Under the pieces are notes generated by a model, which was not told the DNA's origin, ran no database searches, and saw nothing but the letters and a program-made list of their open reading frames with translations. DNA of 64,000 nt from contig NZ_LR777658.1 in the NCBI RefSeq assembly GCF_902807005.1, positions 930,001 through 994,000 of the forward strand, written 5' to 3'. Made by a program: the position numbers and the translations under genes. Position 1 is the stretch's first letter; each line of letters begins with the position of its first letter. The stretch is from Chlamydiifrater phoenicopteri (lineage in GTDB: Bacteria > Chlamydiota > Chlamydiia > Chlamydiales > Chlamydiaceae). This document shows, one piece after another, positions 1 to 8,256 of the stretch.

Positions 1-528
1 AAACCTCAAGTCTCCCAACTCAATGTCGTCTCTAACGTCGCTCAATTCTCTATCACCCATCCTAAGGGATTTGTTGGCGAAGAAGCTAAATTACCTTTAC
101 CCACGTTAGGAAGCACTTCTCTTGTACCAGCATTTTCAAAAACAAAATCTATATCTGCAAACTATAACGAGTGGCAGGTGGGGTTAGCTCTAACTTATAG
201 ACTTAACTTTATCTCCCCTTACGTCGGCATCAAATGGGCAAGAGCCAAAATAGACTTCGATGGCGCCTACGTCGCTCAACCTCAGCTAGAAGAACAAAAA
301 TTTGATTTGTTTACTTGGAATCCTACATTGGGAGGAGATGCTGCGGTGACAACCGACGTTGAGGTATTAACCCAAGTATCCGTCACCTTGAATAAATTAA
401 AGTCTAGAAAGTCTACAGGATTCGTCACCGGAGCTACCTTAATTGATGCTGATAAATTTGCAGTAACAGTTGAAGGACGCTTCATAGATGAAAAAGCCGT
501 ACACGTTAACGGCCAATTCCGCTTCTAG
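1..528 (+). CDS. ompA: Major outer membrane protein MOMP, 3' part of the expressed gene (5' end outside window)
   Basis: The reading frame is open from base 1 and gives 175 residues ending in VHVNGQFRF. The terminal Phe, the constant KLKSRKSTGFVTGATL segment and DADKFAVTVE are typical of the chlamydial MOMP porin C-terminus. MOMP is the dominant outer membrane beta-barrel and serotype antigen. The part seen starts inside the conserved block after variable domain 2 (KPQVSQLNVVSN), then holds variable domains 3 and 4. Bases 1-323 are identical to cassette 2 (8720-9042), and bases 313-406 are identical to cassette 1 (8057-8150), so this gene is a mosaic. Bases 401-477 are identical to the 3' extension of cassette 5. 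The signal peptide and promoter lie left of the window. That this is the expressed copy is inferred from its complete C-terminus and its usual position before tRNA-Gly and rpsB. Confidence 0.95.
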   Translation, partial: KPQVSQLNVVSNVAQFSITHPKGFVGEEAKLPLPTLGSTSLVPAFSKTKSISANYNEWQVGLALTYRLNFISPYVGIKWARAKIDFDGAYVAQPQLEEQKFDLFTWNPTLGGDAAVTTDVEVLTQVSVTLNKLKSRKSTGFVTGATLIDADKFAVTVEGRFIDEKAVHVNGQFRF

Positions 529-559
529 TTTAATTTAGAAGTTATCGAAGGTTTTTGTT

Positions 560-597
560 ATCGGAATCAGGGTTCCCCTGATTCCGATTTCTTTTTG
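560..597 (+). terminator. Rho-independent terminator of ompA
   Basis: A 13-bp perfect stem (560-572 with 576-588, arm ATCGGAATCAGGG) has a 3-nt loop and is followed by TTCTTTTT. It lies 31 bases after the ompA stop codon and before tRNA-Gly. Confidence 0.85.
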
Positions 598-663
598 CCT
601 CCATTTTTCCTCAAATATCTCTTGTTAAAAAACGTTAAATCAGATAAACTTGCCCTCTTGTCT

Positions 664-734
664 GCGCCCGTAGCTCAATGGTAGAGCTGTAGCCTTCCAA
701 GCTACCGGTGTCAGTTCGATTCTGATCGGGCGCT
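664..734 (+). tRNA. tRNA-Gly (anticodon TCC)
   Basis: The cloverleaf has acceptor arms GCGCCCG/CGGGCGC, anticodon loop CTTCCAA and T-loop TTCGATT. The discriminator base is T and no CCA is encoded. It sits between ompA and rpsB, its usual chlamydial place. Confidence 0.93.
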
Positions 735-819
735 GTTCACTAAATCACCAAGGCTGAAATCTCGATCTTCTTGTCGGGATGCCCTGTTAACATATTTTTA
801 TAAAATAGAGGAACAAAGC

Positions 820-1638
820 TTGGATTCACACAATCTTTCTATCACAGTTAAAGAGCTCATGGAAGCTGGCGCTCATTTTGGACACCAGAAAAGGCGTTGG
901 AACCCAAAGATGAAGCGCTTCATTTTTGAGGAGAGAAATGGGTTATATATTATCAACTTAGCTAAGACTTTGCAGAAAATTCGCGAAGCGATTCCCTGTA
1001 TACACAAAGCCGTAAGAGAAAATAGATCCATTCTCTTTGTAGGAACGAAAAAGCAGGCTAAGGGCGTTATCCGCGAAGCTGCTGAAGCTGCTGGAGAATT
1101 TTACGTTTGCGAAAGATGGCTGGGTGGGATGCTTACAAACATGAGCACCATTCGTCAGTCTGTAAAAACGTTAGAGAAAACTGAGCATGAGCTTGTTGCT
1201 GGTCAGGATTATCTGACTAAAAAAGAGTTGTCTTTGCTGGCAAAAAAAAGAGGCAAGTTGGATCGAAATCTTTCTGGCGTTAGGTTTATGAAGCAGCTTC
1301 CTGGCCTGCTCGTCGTTGTTGATCCTAGCTATGAAAGGATTGCTGTAGCTGAAGCTAAAAAGTTAGGTATACCTGTCTTAGCTTTAGTGGATACAAACTG
1401 TGATCCTACGCCTATCGATCACATTATTCCGTGCAACGATGATTCTTTGAAAAGTATAAAATTAATTGTAAATGTAATCAAAGAGGCGGTTGTTGCAGAA
1501 AAAAATCGGCTAGGTATCGCTATCGCTTCTCCAGAAGAGAGTTTAGTTTCTTCTGAAGGGGTTGGCGTGCATCCTTCGACTGCAGAGCAAATGTTGTCTA
1601 TGAAATTTGACGATGGAGGACGAAGCGATGAAAACTAA
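820..1638 (+). CDS. rpsB: 30S ribosomal protein S2
   Basis: This 272-residue protein has the S2 signature near its N-terminus (MEAGAHFGHQKRRWNPKM) and the conserved FVGTKKQAKGVIREAA, RWLGGMLTN and DTNCDPTPIDHIIPCNDD blocks. It is part of the small ribosomal subunit. The start is TTG at 820, preceded by AGAGGAA at 807-813; no ATG lies close to the conserved N-terminus, so TTG is the likely start. It is the first gene of the rpsB-tsf-pyrH-frr operon. Its last 11 bases overlap the start of tsf, which suggests translational coupling. Confidence 0.97.
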   Translation: MDSHNLSITVKELMEAGAHFGHQKRRWNPKMKRFIFEERNGLYIINLAKTLQKIREAIPCIHKAVRENRSILFVGTKKQAKGVIREAAEAAGEFYVCERWLGGMLTNMSTIRQSVKTLEKTEHELVAGQDYLTKKELSLLAKKRGKLDRNLSGVRFMKQLPGLLVVVDPSYERIAVAEAKKLGIPVLALVDTNCDPTPIDHIIPCNDDSLKSIKLIVNVIKEAVVAEKNRLGIAIASPEESLVSSEGVGVHPSTAEQMLSMKFDDGGRSDEN

Positions 1639-2485
1639 TATTTCTATGGAAGATATAAAGAGTCTCAGAGCACAGACTGGCGTTGGTCTTACAAAGTGTA
1701 AAGAGGCGTTAGAAGCTTCTGAAGGGGATTTAGAGAAGGCCGTCCTTTACTTGCGCAAGCTGGGATTAGCTTCTGCAGGAAAAAAAGAAAGCCGAGAAAC
1801 GAAAGAAGGCTTAATCGGCGCCTGGGCTGACGGTAAAGGTTTTTCTCTTATCGAAGTTAATGTAGAAACAGACTTTGTTGCTAACAATGATGTCTTCAGG
1901 GGGTTTGTACAAAGTCTCGTTGAAACCCTACACGACTTTGCTGGAGACGATTTGGAAAAGTTTCTAACGCTCCCTTATCCTAAAGACCCCTCCGTGACGG
2001 TTGATCAACAAAGAGCTGTTGTAATGCAAACTGTCGGAGAAAATATTCGGATTAATAAGATTGCCTTTCGATCTTCTAGTAACGAAGAAAAGGAAAGTTG
2101 TGGCATCTATTCTCACGGAAATGGAAAGAATGTTGCCGTGGTTGTTATAAAAGGATGTGACAAGTGTGAAGCTTTAGCTAAAGACATTGCTATGCATGTG
2201 GTGGCTTCTTCTCCTGATTATATCTGTAGAGCAGACGTTCCTTCAGAAATTATCGAAAGAGAGAAAGAAGTTATAGCTTCCCAAACTCAAGGAAAGCCTC
2301 AAGCTGTCGTCGATAAGATTGTCGAAGGTAAGTTGTCTAACTTCTACAAGGAGGTTTGTTTGCTGGAACAACCTTTTGTGAAAAATCCAGACAAGACAGT
2401 GGGGCAACTGCTCGAAGAGCAAGGGAAAGCTAGCGGAACTTCTTTAACACTTACTTATTTTTCAAACTGGAAGATAGGAGCCTAA
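1628..2485 (+). CDS. tsf: Translation elongation factor Ts
   Basis: EF-Ts is the nucleotide exchange factor for EF-Tu. The N-terminal UBA-like signature LRAQTGVGLTKCKEALE and the second signature ETDFVANND are both present. The frame is open upstream to 1607, but ATG 1628 (MKTNISMEDIKSLR) has a good Shine-Dalgarno sequence, GGAGGA, at 1615-1620, and gives 285 residues, the expected size. It overlaps the rpsB end by 11 bases, and pyrH follows after 3 bases, so the genes are co-transcribed. Confidence 0.96.
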   Translation: MKTNISMEDIKSLRAQTGVGLTKCKEALEASEGDLEKAVLYLRKLGLASAGKKESRETKEGLIGAWADGKGFSLIEVNVETDFVANNDVFRGFVQSLVETLHDFAGDDLEKFLTLPYPKDPSVTVDQQRAVVMQTVGENIRINKIAFRSSSNEEKESCGIYSHGNGKNVAVVVIKGCDKCEALAKDIAMHVVASSPDYICRADVPSEIIEREKEVIASQTQGKPQAVVDKIVEGKLSNFYKEVCLLEQPFVKNPDKTVGQLLEEQGKASGTSLTLTYFSNWKIGA

Positions 2486-2488
2486 ACG

Positions 2489-3211
2489 ATGTCTTCTCTA
2501 CCAAAGCGAGTCCTTTTTAAGATTTCTGGAGAATCTTTAGCCAAAGAGTCCGGAGGCGGCCTAGATGAAGTTCGTCTGTCTGGAATGGTTGGAGAACTCC
2601 GCAAAGTAAAAAATCTTGGAGTTCAAACAGTCGTTGTTATTGGTGGAGGCAATATACTCAGAGGGCTGGAAAAAGAAAAAGAACTGCAAATTAACAGAGT
2701 TTCTGCTGATCAAATGGGCATGCTGGCTACGCTAATTAATGGAATGGCTTTGGCCGATGCTTTAAAAGCCGAAAATATTCCTTGCTTACTTACTTCTACC
2801 CTTTCTTGCCCTCAAGTTGCAGACTTGTACAACCCAGAGAAAGCTTTAGATGCCCTAACTAGTGAAAAGATTGTTATTTGCACAACGGGAGCGGGAACCC
2901 CTTATTTGACAACGGATACAGCGGCAGCCCTACGTGCTTGCGAACTTAAAGTAGACTTGCTACTAAAGGCCACTATGCACGTAGACGGAATCTACGATAA
3001 GGATCCAAGAAAGTTTGATGATGCGGTTAAATATGAAAAGCTTTCTTATCAAGAGTTCCTAGCAAAGCAACTGGGGGCTATGGATGCTTCGGCTGTTACT
3101 CTTTGCAAAGACGGCAACGTTCCCATCCGAGTGTTCTCCTTGAGTAGGTATTCTTTAGAGAACGCTTTGTTAGACGATTCTATCGGTTCTTTGGTTTGTA
3201 ACATAGAATAG
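2489..3211 (+). CDS. pyrH: Uridylate kinase (UMP kinase)
   Basis: This is a 240-residue hexameric-type bacterial UMP kinase of the amino acid kinase fold, converting UMP to [11 protein letters not shown] near the N-terminus, GGGNILRG, the nucleotide-binding [18 protein letters not shown] and [10 protein letters not shown] are family landmarks. It begins 3 bases after the tsf stop, with TAGGAG upstream of the ATG. Operon member between tsf and frr, as in most bacteria. Confidence 0.96.
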   Translation: MSSLPKRVLFKISGESLAKESGGGLDEVRLSGMVGELRKVKNLGVQTVVVIGGGNILRGLEKEKELQINRVSADQMGMLATLINGMALADALKAENIPCLLTSTLSCPQVADLYNPEKALDALTSEKIVICTTGAGTPYLTTDTAAALRACELKVDLLLKATMHVDGIYDKDPRKFDDAVKYEKLSYQEFLAKQLGAMDASAVTLCKDGNVPIRVFSLSRYSLENALLDDSIGSLVCNIE

Positions 3212-3221
3212 GGGGACTATC

Positions 3222-3779
3222 GTGTCTTTTTCTCCAACATCTCTGGTTTCTGAGACAGATCAAAAAATGAGTGCTTTGGTTGACGAGTTTCGTCAAGATG
3301 TTGCAGCCACGCATGCGGGGAGAGCAAATCCTGGGCTAGTAGAAAATGTTCCTGTAGAAGCCTACGGAACGTCTATGCCAATCAAAGATTTGGCTGTTAT
3401 TTCTGTCCCTGATGCAAGAAGCATTCTTATTTCTCCCTTCGATGCTAGCAACGTCTCAGCTATTTGTAAGGGCATTTTGGCAGCCAATATCAACTTAAAT
3501 CCTCAGACGGAAGGGTCCGTCATAAGAGTTATAATTCCTGAAATTAGTGCTTCTTTCCGAGAAAGTATGATTAAACTTGTTCGACGAAAAGGAGAAGACG
3601 CTAAGGTTGCTATAAGAAATATTCGTAGAGAAGCCAATACTGCTGTTAAAGCTGCTACGGGCGTTAGTGAAGACGAACTAGAGAGTGCAGAAAAGAAAAT
3701 TCAGGACTTAACGAATTCCCACTGTAAAGTGGTCGACAATATCGTCAAAGCTAAAGAAACTGATTTGATGACTATTTAA
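3222..3779 (+). CDS. frr: Ribosome recycling factor
   Basis: This 185-residue protein releases post-termination ribosomes together with EF-G. It shows HAGRANPGLVENVPVEAYG, the ISPFD block and the KVAIRNIRREAN segment typical of RRF. The start is GTG at 3222 with a strong AGGGGGA site at 3210-3216. It is the last gene of the rpsB operon and converges with the next gene after a gap of only 13 bases, in which no obvious terminator is visible. Confidence 0.95.
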   Translation: MSFSPTSLVSETDQKMSALVDEFRQDVAATHAGRANPGLVENVPVEAYGTSMPIKDLAVISVPDARSILISPFDASNVSAICKGILAANINLNPQTEGSVIRVIIPEISASFRESMIKLVRRKGEDAKVAIRNIRREANTAVKAATGVSEDELESAEKKIQDLTNSHCKVVDNIVKAKETDLMTI

Positions 3780-3792
3780 TTCTGCGTTCCTT

Positions 3793-4992
3793 CTACCACA
3801 GAAAGTCGTAAGCTACCTCAGGATCCGAAAGAGTCCTTCCAAGATTCTCTTGGAGGAGCTGTTTGTCTTGCAAAGATAAATCTTCTTCTTCTTCCCTAGC
3901 ATCAAATAGCTCTGCATACTTCCTTAAAAAAGGTATATTATTCTGAATTTCGGAAAAGTTTAGAACAAACCTCATCCAATTTTCTTGAGACTCTTCAAAC
4001 CCCGGATATAAAGCTTTTCCTATTTTGACGTAAGAGTGCCAAGATAGACAAAGTGTGTAAAATTCTTCCCACCGTACTATTAAGGCCTGAAGAGCTCGTA
4101 AATCAAACTCTAAGGGCAAAGAAGCCAGCATCCTAGCCTGTCTTCCCTTAAAAATATCCATGCTAGAAAGAAATTTAGAATAAGCAAATAGTGGGGAGGT
4201 TTTTTCTTTTCCTAATTTCTTGACATAATTAACGAACTGGACTGCTCTATTCTCTTTACTAAATTCTCGCTTATATAAAGCCAATACTTCTGGATATACA
4301 GCTCGCAACCAATCTTCTAGCTCCAAGAAAAAGGATTCGAAAGATCCCTCAGCGTACAAGTAATTACGATTTTCTACAAATTCTTCGTAACAGTTCTCCT
4401 CTCCCTCAAAAGACGACTCGCAAAAAATAGATGCCCAGTCTTTGATTTCCGCTACAGTACAATATGAAAGTAGCACCAACAAAAACTCTCTCTCTAACCT
4501 TTCCTGAGGCGTGGTAACCGGACACTTTGGAATCTGGAGACTTTCCGAAAGAGTTTGAGCCCAGCTACTAACAAAAACTCCAGCAAGAGCATCCTTTATT
4601 AACATCCCATTGGCAAAATATTTTGTTAAATAGGGATGCTTGAAATCTATCTTCTCTTCCTGTACTGCTGCTATAACATTTTGAAATTCATCTTGTCTTT
4701 TAGAAATTTCTATGCGCTCTAAATGAACAACATCCTTAGACAAAACAAAAAATAGCACTATAAACGAAACAGAAGATACAAACCCTGTCGAAGCCATAAT
4801 CAACCCAGGCAGGCAAGGAATAACTCCCAAAAAGCATAGTATTATGACAATAACAGATACTACCGCCAAAATAGAGGCTGTAATAACAGTTGGAACTATC
4901 AGAGAAGAAAGCGTTTTTTGTGCCGAAGATTTCTCTGGGGGTTTTTCTTTGCTGATCCCAAAGTCTTGTTGTATATGGTGTACATTTATCAT
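3793..4992 (-). CDS. Putative inclusion membrane (Inc-like) protein, lineage-specific
   Basis: I do not recognise this 399-residue protein by sequence. Residues about 27-90 form two adjacent hydrophobic stretches (roughly IVPTVITASILAVVSVIVII, then a second through SSVSFIVLFFVLS) separated by a short polar turn. The rest is hydrophilic, acidic and probably helical, with no further membrane segment. A bilobed hydrophobic domain with a large soluble tail is the classic layout of chlamydial Inc proteins, which are secreted by T3SS into the inclusion membrane. No signal peptide is seen. From memory, chlamydial genomes do not carry an Inc gene between frr and mcsA, so this is probably an insertion specific to this lineage. 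The function call rests on topology only. Confidence 0.6.
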   Translation of the reverse strand: MINVHHIQQDFGISKEKPPEKSSAQKTLSSLIVPTVITASILAVVSVIVIILCFLGVIPCLPGLIMASTGFVSSVSFIVLFFVLSKDVVHLERIEISKRQDEFQNVIAAVQEEKIDFKHPYLTKYFANGMLIKDALAGVFVSSWAQTLSESLQIPKCPVTTPQERLEREFLLVLLSYCTVAEIKDWASIFCESSFEGEENCYEEFVENRNYLYAEGSFESFFLELEDWLRAVYPEVLALYKREFSKENRAVQFVNYVKKLGKEKTSPLFAYSKFLSSMDIFKGRQARMLASLPLEFDLRALQALIVRWEEFYTLCLSWHSYVKIGKALYPGFEESQENWMRFVLNFSEIQNNIPFLRKYAELFDAREEEEDLSLQDKQLLQENLGRTLSDPEVAYDFLW

Positions 4993-5026
4993 TGAATCTC
5001 TGAAACTAAAAAAAAGAGATCTATCA

Positions 5027-5052
5027 TAGAATGGATAGGACGAATCATTCTA
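5027..5052. promoter_or_regulatory. Inverted repeat upstream of the Inc-like gene
   Basis: TAGAATG (5027-5033) and CATTCTA (5046-5052) form a perfect 7-bp dyad with a 12-base centre, 35-60 bases upstream of the start of the 3793-4992 gene. It could be an operator or part of the promoter; a TATGAT-like hexamer reads on the - strand through its left arm. This is suggestive only. Confidence 0.25.
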
Positions 5053-5215
5053 TATAAAAATCAAAATTTCGACTGTTCCTTACTGACCTACAGAAACTTT
5101 TCTTGAAAACAAGAAGAAAATTTTTTAATAAAAAATATTTCTCGTAAATAAGTAGAAATGTTTGCTCTAAAGGAGAAAAACCAGTAGAATCTCCCCCTTG
5201 TTTCGGTCTGGTACT

Positions 5216-5290
5216 GGCCCCATCGTCTAGCCTGGCCCAGGACATCGGATTTTCATTCCGGTAACAGGGGTTCGAATCCCCTTGGGGTCA
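5216..5290 (+). tRNA. tRNA-Glu (anticodon TTC)
   Basis: Acceptor GGCCCCA pairs with TGGGGTC (one G-T pair). The anticodon loop TTTTCAT reads TTC and the T-arm is AGGGGTTCGAATCCCCT. No CCA is encoded. It is followed 32 bases later by tRNA-Lys. Confidence 0.93.
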
Positions 5291-5322
5291 ACACAGTCGT
5301 TCTGTTTACGAGAAACGTGTTC

Positions 5323-5395
5323 GGGTCTTTAGCTCAGCGGTTAGAGCACCTCACTTTTAATGAGGGGGTCGAAGGTTCAAATCCTTCAAGACCCA
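5323..5395 (+). tRNA. tRNA-Lys (anticodon TTT)
   Basis: Acceptor GGGTCTT pairs with AAGACCC, the anticodon loop is CTTTTAA in stem CTCA/TGAG, and the T-arm is GAAGGTTCAAATCCTTC. It is paired with tRNA-Glu upstream and followed by mcsA. Confidence 0.94.
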
Positions 5396-5490
5396 AACAT
5401 CTTTTGTCTTTCAGTCGAAAAAATTTTCCACAGATTGTTTTTTTTCTCCTTCATGAGTAGAATCCGAAAAGTGGTCTCTCGAAGGATCTT

Positions 5491-5997
5491 ATGGATACAA
5501 CCGCTGCAAATGTTCCAAAATGTTACCTCTGTCAAAGCGCCGCTACTCTTTGCTTTACTGTTGTAGATAAAGAGAAAACTGTGCGCTCATACGTATGTGC
5601 CAACTGTCCTGCTCCAGGTTATTATCAAGCACGTCAAAAACAGTTTCTAGACGATACCAATCCTACAATTCATCTTGAGTGTGGAAACTGTAAGACTGTA
5701 TGGAATCAAGGATCCGACAAACTATTAATGGGATGCTCTAAGTGTTACGAGAACTTCAAAAATGCTCTAATAATATTCCTTTCTAAAAAGCTCTCTCCTA
5801 TTTTTCAAAAAGAACTATCAACTGAATCCCTTTATCCAGGAAGGAAGCCTGGAGAAACGACTACAACAAGTCCTATGATCAAGTTAATCGCCCTTAACGA
5901 AGCGCTGAAAGACACTTTAGAAAGGGAAGATTACGAACAAGCCGCTCTCTTAAGAGATCAAATTAACCAAATAAAAAATCAAGATTCTCATGAGTGA
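5491..5997 (+). CDS. mcsA: McsA-like zinc-binding activator (CT676 type)
   Basis: This 168-residue protein has four CxxC pairs at residues 11-14, 36-39, 64-67 and 82-85, which should bind zinc. A C-terminal UVR motif (about 127-160, LEREDYEQAALLRDQINQ) matches that of UvrB/UvrC and McsA. In Bacillus, McsA activates the arginine kinase McsB and controls CtsR and Clp proteolysis. Its stop codon overlaps the start of the mcsB-like gene by 8 bases, which supports a functional pair. In chlamydiae, roles in T3SS regulation have been discussed; I cannot verify this from the sequence. Confidence 0.88.
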   Translation: MDTTAANVPKCYLCQSAATLCFTVVDKEKTVRSYVCANCPAPGYYQARQKQFLDDTNPTIHLECGNCKTVWNQGSDKLLMGCSKCYENFKNALIIFLSKKLSPIFQKELSTESLYPGRKPGETTTTSPMIKLIALNEALKDTLEREDYEQAALLRDQINQIKNQDSHE

Positions 5998-7060
5998 CTG
6001 TAATACGACAATGTTTCAGGAATTCTTACAGCAAAAACAAGCTCTCAACTACAATCCAATCTGGTTTGCTTCAACACTTTCTTTATCCAGAAATCTAGCT
6101 TCATTCCAGTTCCCTCATAATCTTGATAAGGAACAGCGTTGCGATATCCTAAAGCTAGTCTCTTCCGCCGTTCAAGAGACTCCTGAATTAACAAAATGTC
6201 AAACAGTTTCTGCCAAAGAGACCTCGCCTAAATACAAAGAGTTCTTACATGAATACTTCCTCTTTTCTCCAGAAAATCAAGAATATTCAGAAGGTCAAGC
6301 TTTTATCACATCTTCAACAGAAAACTTATTGGCAGGCGTTAACTTTGATGATCATTTATTCCTGCATCTCATAGACTTCTCTGCAGAGCCGGAGAACGGA
6401 TGGCACAAACTGGTATCTTTTGAAACAGCTCTGCAAAAGAAACTTTCTTTTGCTTTTTCTAATAATTTTGGGTTCCTAACAACTAACCCAGAGCTCTGCG
6501 GGACAGCTTTTTCTTATAAGGCGTACCTGCATCTGCCGGGTATTTTATACACCAAGAATTCCGAACCTTTCCTGGATGAAAAATCGGAAGTATTATTCCA
6601 AAGTTTTCTTCAAGGAACAACTTCTTTCCCTGGAAATGTTGTTACCATCTCCAACCGAAATACTCTTAGATTAACAGAAGAAAATATCCTTTCTTCCATT
6701 CGCCTATGGGCCTCTAAGCTTTCTATAGCAGAAACAGCTGCTAGAAAAAAACTTCTTGATGAACAGCCTGATGCTTTATCTGACATATTATCTCGATCTA
6801 TAGGCCTACTAAAACACTCCGTCCTTTTAGAATTAGAAGAAGCCTTAAACGCTTTAAGCTGGATACAACTAGGTTTCGATCTAGGAAAGATAAAAAGCGC
6901 CAGAAACTCATGGATCCCTTTGTTTTGGGCTATACGCAGAGCCCACCTTGCTATTCAGCAAGAAGCCTGTAACCAGTCCAAAGAAGCAAAATACGAGGAT
7001 ATTCCAAGAATAAGAGCCGAATACGTAAAATCCTTCGCCAACGAACTCTCTCTTACCTAA
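5990..7060 (+). CDS. mcsB: McsB-like ATP:guanido phosphotransferase (CT675 type)
   Basis: The 356-residue product belongs to the phosphagen/protein-arginine kinase family. Landmarks are LSRNLASFQFP near the N-terminus, SFAFSNNFGFLTTNPELCGT in the middle, SNRNTLRLTEE and the LSWIQLGFDLG block. The canonical catalytic-loop CPTNxG is replaced by TNPELCG, so the Cys is displaced by about four residues. The RxxRxxRN substrate-loop motif is also reduced (STLSLSRNL). From memory, C. trachomatis CT675 shows similar changes, so this looks like a chlamydial subfamily rather than local decay. It is translationally coupled to mcsA. Confidence 0.85.
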   Translation: MSDCNTTMFQEFLQQKQALNYNPIWFASTLSLSRNLASFQFPHNLDKEQRCDILKLVSSAVQETPELTKCQTVSAKETSPKYKEFLHEYFLFSPENQEYSEGQAFITSSTENLLAGVNFDDHLFLHLIDFSAEPENGWHKLVSFETALQKKLSFAFSNNFGFLTTNPELCGTAFSYKAYLHLPGILYTKNSEPFLDEKSEVLFQSFLQGTTSFPGNVVTISNRNTLRLTEENILSSIRLWASKLSIAETAARKKLLDEQPDALSDILSRSIGLLKHSVLLELEEALNALSWIQLGFDLGKIKSARNSWIPLFWAIRRAHLAIQQEACNQSKEAKYEDIPRIRAEYVKSFANELSLT

Positions 7061-7062
7061 AA

Positions 7063-7135
<73 letters not shown>

Positions 7136-7189
7136 CCACAACAATCATAAAACCTAGTTATCTTGTTGGCAAGAAAATGCTTGCCTCCT

Positions 7190-7287
7190 AGCCTCTCTAT
7201 TTTATAGAGAGGCTTCCTGTATAAAGGCTTTTCTTACAGAAAAGCCTTTTCCTCTTAAGCCCGCGCTCTCTCTTTACGCGCGGGCTT
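7190..7287 (+). repeat. Cassette spacer S0: hairpin triplet before cassette 1
   Basis: HP1 is AGCCTCTCTA (7190-7199) with TAGAGAGGCT (7205-7214). HP2 is AAAGGCTTTTCT (7223-7234) with AGAAAAGCCTTT (7238-7249). HP3 is AAGCCCGCGC (7257-7266) with GCGCGGGCTT (7278-7287). The right arm of HP3 is MOMP coding sequence (LRAGF) and the left arm is specific to cassettes. An extra small hairpin, GGCAAG/CTTGCC (7169-7185), lies just upstream. Confidence 0.9.
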
Positions 7288-8194
7288 CTTCGGCGACTAC
7301 GTCTTCAATAGACTCCTTAAAACTAACGTCCACCCTACTTTCGAGGGAATGGCTGCTGCTCCGACAACTAGTGCTGGAACAGTTACTGAAGCAAAATCTA
7401 GACCAAATGTAGCTCTACACAAAAACATGACTCAATCAGAGCTCTATACTAATGCGGGGCACCTCGCTCTCAATATTTGGGATCGTTTCGATCTCTTCTG
7501 CACTCTAGGCACCACCAACGCCTACATTAAAGGATCTTCTGCCGCCTTTAACCTTATAGGGCTTATCGGAGCAGCTGACGACCCTGGAAACGCCTCCACC
7601 CCCACTCTGCCAAATGCCGATATTACAAACGCTTTTGTAGAGCTGTACACGGACTCTGAATTTTCCTGGAGCATTGGCGCTAGAGGCGCTCTTTGGGAAT
7701 GTGGGTGTGCCACCCTTGGAGCTGAATTCCAATATGCCCAAGCAAAACCCCAAGTCTCTCAACTCAACGTCGTCTCTAACGTCGCTCAATTCTCCATCTC
7801 TCACCCTAAAGGATTTGTTGGGGAGTTTGCCAAACTTCCTCTTCCTTACCTGTCCACTAAAGATCCTGATATGAGTAAAGCCAAGACTGTTTCTGCAAAT
7901 TATAGCGAATGGCAAGCAGGGATCGCCCTAGCTTACAGGCTCAACTTCATTTCTCCCTACGTCGGTATCAAGTGGGCGAGAGCGAAAATCGATTTCGATG
8001 AAGCTTACATCACCCAACCTCAATTAACAGAAGCTGGTCAAAAATTAGACTTAATGACTTGGAATCCTACATTGGGAGGAGATGCTGCGGTGACAACCGA
8101 CGTTGAGGTATTAACCCAAGTATCCGTCACCTTGAATAAATTAAAGTCTAAGAGATTAGCTTCTCTATTTTTAATAGAGAAGCTTCTTACATAA
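7265..8194 (+). CDS. Silent ompA cassette 1 (MOMP VD1-VD4 segment)
   Basis: The frame is open through the conserved N-terminal block (ALSLRAGFFGDYVFNRLLKT), so the first ATG (7349) falls inside variable domain 1 and is unlikely to be a real start. VD1 is MAAAPTTSAGTVTEAKSRP, VD2 contains AADDPGNASTPTLPN, VD3 contains YLSTKDPDMSKAKTV, and VD4 is followed by TWNPTLGGDAAVTTDVEVL. MOMP homology stops at 8150; after it, 14 codons derived from the spacer hairpin lead to a stop. Bases 8057-8150 are identical to the expressed ompA (313-406), which marks this cassette as the donor, or recent recipient, of VD4. Untranslated donor status is inferred. Confidence 0.88.
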   Translation, partial: ALSLRAGFFGDYVFNRLLKTNVHPTFEGMAAAPTTSAGTVTEAKSRPNVALHKNMTQSELYTNAGHLALNIWDRFDLFCTLGTTNAYIKGSSAAFNLIGLIGAADDPGNASTPTLPNADITNAFVELYTDSEFSWSIGARGALWECGCATLGAEFQYAQAKPQVSQLNVVSNVAQFSISHPKGFVGEFAKLPLPYLSTKDPDMSKAKTVSANYSEWQAGIALAYRLNFISPYVGIKWARAKIDFDEAYITQPQLTEAGQKLDLMTWNPTLGGDAAVTTDVEVLTQVSVTLNKLKSKRLASLFLIEKLLT

Positions 8195-8256
8195 AGGCTT
8201 TTCTGTAAGAAAAGCTTTTCCTCTTAAGCCCACGCTCTCTCTTTACGCGCGGGCTT
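8159..8256 (+). repeat. Cassette spacer S1: hairpin triplet
   Basis: HP1 is AGCTTCTCTATT/AATAGAGAAGCT (8159-8184) and HP2 is AAGGCTTTTCT with AGAAAAGCTT (8194-8216). HP3 (8226-8256) has one base change in its left arm (AAGCCCACGC), so the stem carries a mismatch. Confidence 0.88.

Noticed and set aside
5045-5245. Frames over the tRNA-Glu region and long antisense frames over sctN, recC, recB and others
   Set aside because: They overlap RNA genes or well supported genes in shadow frames and show no protein-like composition or ribosome sites.
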